Assembly: GCA_965238305.1 (NCBI GenBank)
Contig: CBDEHK010000001.1
Location: forward strand, 1,984,001 to 2,048,000
Origin: CBDCGJ01 sp965238305
GTDB taxonomy: Bacteria > Pseudomonadota > Alphaproteobacteria > GCA-2731375
DNA length: 64,000 nucleotides
Reading direction: 5' to 3'
Shown here: positions 61,684 to 64,000 of the stretch, in pieces
How positions within the stretch are numbered: position 1 is the first letter of the stretch
Layout of the letters: each line of letters opens with the position of its first letter
Translations under genes and position numbers: made by a program
The notes under the pieces: model-generated
Database searches by the model: none
Told to the model about the DNA's origin: nothing
Seen by the model: the letters and a program-made list of their open reading frames with translations, nothing else

Positions 61684-62412
61684 TCAGGTCACGGGCGACA
61701 GGATAATCTCGACCCGTCGGTTTTGCGTCCGACCCGCCGCTGTTGCGTTACTGGCAACCGGCTGCTCCTCACCAGCACCGGCAACCCCAATACGGCCCCG
61801 TTGCACACAGTTTGAGACTAGAATATTGGTCACTGACTGGGCCCGGCGAACAGATAATCCCTCATTATATTGGGCGGAGCCGGTCGAATCTGTATGGCCG
61901 ATGACGTCCACATAGGTCTTTTCATATTTACGCAAGACCATTGAAATGTCTTCCAGCACCGGGTAGAAATTCTGCTTCACGTCAGATTTATCTACATCGA
62001 AGGTAACCTGATTGGGCATGTCGAGGACGATACGGTCGCCGACCCGGGTCACGCCGACGTCGGAATCGTCCAACTCCTTTTTCAGCTCTTTTTCCTGCTT
62101 ATCCATATAGTGACCGATCCCGCCACCGGCCAAAGCGCCGACACCTGCTCCGATCAGCATATTGCGGCGTTTGCTGCCGCCACCGATTACAGCCCCTGCT
62201 GCTGCGCCGACGATGGCACCGATACCGACGCCGATTAGGACCTTGTTCCCCGAAGCATCGGCTTCCGGTGGATTGGGGTCGGAAATCGGGGTGCAGCCAT
62301 TTGCCGCGACTGTTTGGGTTTGGGGTTTTGACTGTTGCTGGTTCTCGCAAGCGCTGATCACTATCATCAAGGCCATGGCGGAAAAGGAGAGATATTTCGA
62401 ACGTACTAACAT
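61684..62412 (-). CDS. OmpA-family lipoprotein with glycine-zipper
   Basis: A 242-residue outer-membrane lipoprotein. A lipobox (VISAC, Cys near residue 22) follows the signal; a glycine-zipper run (GVGIGAIVGAAAGAVIGG and GAGVGALAGGGIGHYM) occupies 60-105; the C-terminal OmpA domain binds peptidoglycan through VIGHTDSTGSAQYNEGLSVRRA. YiaD-type proteins tether envelope layers. It ends 8 bases before the dehydrogenase gene start region on the same strand. Confidence 0.92.
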   Translation of the reverse strand: MLVRSKYLSFSAMALMIVISACENQQQSKPQTQTVAANGCTPISDPNPPEADASGNKVLIGVGIGAIVGAAAGAVIGGGSKRRNMLIGAGVGALAGGGIGHYMDKQEKELKKELDDSDVGVTRVGDRIVLDMPNQVTFDVDKSDVKQNFYPVLEDISMVLRKYEKTYVDVIGHTDSTGSAQYNEGLSVRRAQSVTNILVSNCVQRGRIGVAGAGEEQPVASNATAAGRTQNRRVEIILSPVT

Positions 62413-62668
62413 TAGGCACCTAACAAATGGAGAATTGGATATTATCGCTAAATCAATCGTTCGATATACTAGTGCATAACCCTATTTGCGCCAACGAGAT
62501 TGGCTTACACAGGATCGAAAATTCGAAGTTTTGCAATGGCCGTTACTTTTTTGTATATAAGAAGGAGTTCCTGGCCGGACCTTGACGGCGGCCAAGCAAT
62601 CGCTAAAGTTACCGGCGAACGCTTGTTAGATTTTTTTATCAAAAGTTTAGGTTGAAAAGGACTGAGAT

Positions 62669-64000
62669 ATGGTCGGAATTTCGGCTTTCGGTGGCTATGT
62701 GCCGCGACGCCGGTTGCAGCGTAAAGCCATCGCGGAAGCAAATGGATGGTTTAATTCAGGCATCAAAGGGTATGCCAAGGGCGAGCGCTCGATGTGCAAC
62801 TGGGATGAAGATCCCATTACCATGGCCGTTGAAGCGGCCCGGGATTGCTTGCAAAATGAGCGACCGGACAACATCGAAGCAATCCATCTGGCCTCGACGA
62901 CGTTGCCTTTCACAGATCGGCAAAATGCCGGCATAATTGCGACAGCGCTGAACTATGGCGACGATATGGGCAGCATGGACGTATCCTCATCCCAACGCGC
63001 GGCAACGACCGGATTGATCAATGCCTTGAAGCTTGTGGCTGGCGGTGACGGCAATATCTTATTTGCGGCAGCCGAAAAACGTCGGACAAAAGCGGCAACA
63101 GCAAATGAAATGCTTTATGGTGATGCCGCTGCGGCACTGCTGGTCGGTAAAGATGCCGGTGTTGCGGAACTGGTGGGCTCCTACCAACTGGCGACCGATT
63201 TTGTCGATCATTATCGCGGTCAGAACGAAGACTTCGATTACAATTGGGAAGAACGCTGGATTCGTGACGAAGGTTATTTGAAGATCGTCCCGAAAGCGTT
63301 GGAAGGCGCCTTTGCCAAGCACGGCGTTGATCCGGCTAGCGTTGATCATTTCATCATGCCGGCGACAATCCGTAATGTCCCGGCGATGGTGGCGAAACGT
63401 GCCGGTATCGATCCGTCCGCTGTCCGCGACAATCTGCAAAGCATTTTGGGTGAAGCCGGAACGGCGTATTCCCTGGTGATGTTGGTCGATTGTCTGCAGG
63501 AAGCTGAACCCGGCCAAACCATTGTCGTTGTCGGTTGGGGTCAAGGTAGCGACATCTTGATCTTCAAAACCACAGACGCCCTCAAATCCCACCCCTCAGT
63601 TGCGGGGATCAAAGGGTCATTGGCGAAGAAAAAAGTCGAGGATAACTACAATAAATTCCTCGCCTTCAACCAAATCGTCAATGTAGACAAAGGCTTGCGG
63701 GGGGAAGTTGATAAACAAACGGCACTTACCGCACTCTACCGAAACAAAGAAAAGATCCTCGGATTTATGGGCGGTGTCTGCAGCAAATGTGGCACCATGC
63801 AATATCCGAAAACCCGTGTCTGCGTGAACCCGAATTGCGGCGCTTTCAATACCCAGGAAGATCAACCGTTTGCCGAAACGCCGGCGCAAGTACAAAGCTG
63901 GACTGCGGATGGCTTGACCTTTTCAGAAGATCCGCCGCAATATCACGGCATGATCACTTTTGAAGGTGGTGGCCGCCTGATGGCTGATTTCACCGATATT
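62669..64000 (+). CDS. HMG-CoA-synthase/KAS III-like protein fused to DUF35, cut by the right edge
   Basis: 444 codons are present. Residues 1-310 have the thiolase fold of HMG-CoA synthase/ketoacyl synthase III (VGISAFGGYVPRRRL, YGDAAAALLVG, GWGQGSDIL). The nucleophile region reads MDVSSSQRAATTG: no Cys where KAS III and HMGS carry one. From about 365 a zinc ribbon (CSKCG, CVNPNCG) starts a DUF35/OB-fold acyl-CoA-binding domain. DUF35 usually pairs with such enzymes as a separate subunit; here it is fused. Activity is therefore uncertain. Upstream 62413-62668 holds no supported gene. Confidence 0.85.
   Translation, partial: MVGISAFGGYVPRRRLQRKAIAEANGWFNSGIKGYAKGERSMCNWDEDPITMAVEAARDCLQNERPDNIEAIHLASTTLPFTDRQNAGIIATALNYGDDMGSMDVSSSQRAATTGLINALKLVAGGDGNILFAAAEKRRTKAATANEMLYGDAAAALLVGKDAGVAELVGSYQLATDFVDHYRGQNEDFDYNWEERWIRDEGYLKIVPKALEGAFAKHGVDPASVDHFIMPATIRNVPAMVAKRAGIDPSAVRDNLQSILGEAGTAYSLVMLVDCLQEAEPGQTIVVVGWGQGSDILIFKTTDALKSHPSVAGIKGSLAKKKVEDNYNKFLAFNQIVNVDKGLRGEVDKQTALTALYRNKEKILGFMGGVCSKCGTMQYPKTRVCVNPNCGAFNTQEDQPFAETPAQVQSWTADGLTFSEDPPQYHGMITFEGGGRLMADFTDI

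Noticed and set aside
62505..62741. 78-codon minus-strand frame before the DUF35 fusion
   Set aside because: Overlaps the start of the plus-strand gene and has no family features.
1..64000. CRISPR arrays, rRNA, prophage or intact insertion sequences
   Set aside because: None seen: no regularly spaced repeats, no transposase or integrase motifs and no rRNA-like stretches by eye.

Overview
The window looks like chromosomal DNA of an alphaproteobacterium, probably a marine or soil Rhodospirillales-type organism. This is inferred from the gene content (uvrC-pgsA-mobB-moeA order, CaxA-like antiporter, AatA-type aminotransferase, many TauD/Rieske/LLM oxygenases, a MerF-like protein, unimodular QueF) and from near-balanced base composition. 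I see no phage, integrase, intact insertion sequence, CRISPR array or rRNA. Genes are dense and mostly in short same-strand runs.

Layout. 1-8.7 kb (minus): molybdenum cofactor genes moeA (cut by the left edge) and mobB, then pgsA, uvrC, a pteridine-reductase-like SDR, a Ca/Na antiporter and uvrB. 8.7-14.7 kb: DUF169, Nudix, LysE exporter, murI, a kinase-like phosphotransferase, a VOC protein and a GrdB-like selenoprotein whose frame is crossed by an in-frame UGA. 14.7-20.2 kb (minus): a four-gene cell-surface/polymer run (TM protein, CotH kinase with beta-helix, VTC polyphosphate-polymerase domain, DUF4956). 20.2-31.2 kb: metabolic genes including AatA, an EF-G-like GTPase, MsrP, a Rieske oxygenase and two TauD-type dioxygenases. 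31.2-37.8 kb: a candidate small RNA, LysR, trxB, queF, rhodanese, pentapeptide protein, flavin halogenase and AbrB-type permease. 37.8-42.8 kb: a hydrolase cluster (AstE-like, threonine-synthase-like, M81, DUF2817). 44-47.2 kb: a coupled signalling operon (CHASE kinase, CheY-like regulator, GGDEF regulator). 47.2-49.0 kb: a selenocysteine locus. 49.6-57.3 kb: SDR, then an LLM/agmatinase/LLM/PaaK-like operon, a MerF pair and an aldehyde dehydrogenase. 57.5-64 kb: a second kinase, a gene-decay zone with a sulfatase remnant, an alpha/beta hydrolase, a hydroxyacid dehydrogenase, an OmpA lipoprotein and a thiolase-fold/DUF35 protein cut by the right edge.

The most striking content is selenocysteine biology. 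The gene for tRNA-Sec (anticodon UCA, long extra arm, 8-bp acceptor stem, encoded CCA, good sigma-70-type promoter) lies immediately upstream of a UGSC-family selenoprotein gene and its partner, and a second UGA-Sec gene of the GrdB/PrdB type lies at 14 kb. Both UGAs are followed by hairpins that fit bacterial SECIS geometry. UGA also serves as an ordinary stop here (uvrC, mobB, and the end of the GrdB-like gene itself), so this is local recoding and not a code change. The partner gene of the UGSC protein is broken by an in-frame UAA.

All functions are read from recognised motifs; no database search was run. Starts were moved downstream of the longest open frame wherever a Shine-Dalgarno site, an ATGA-type overlap or family conservation argued for it.
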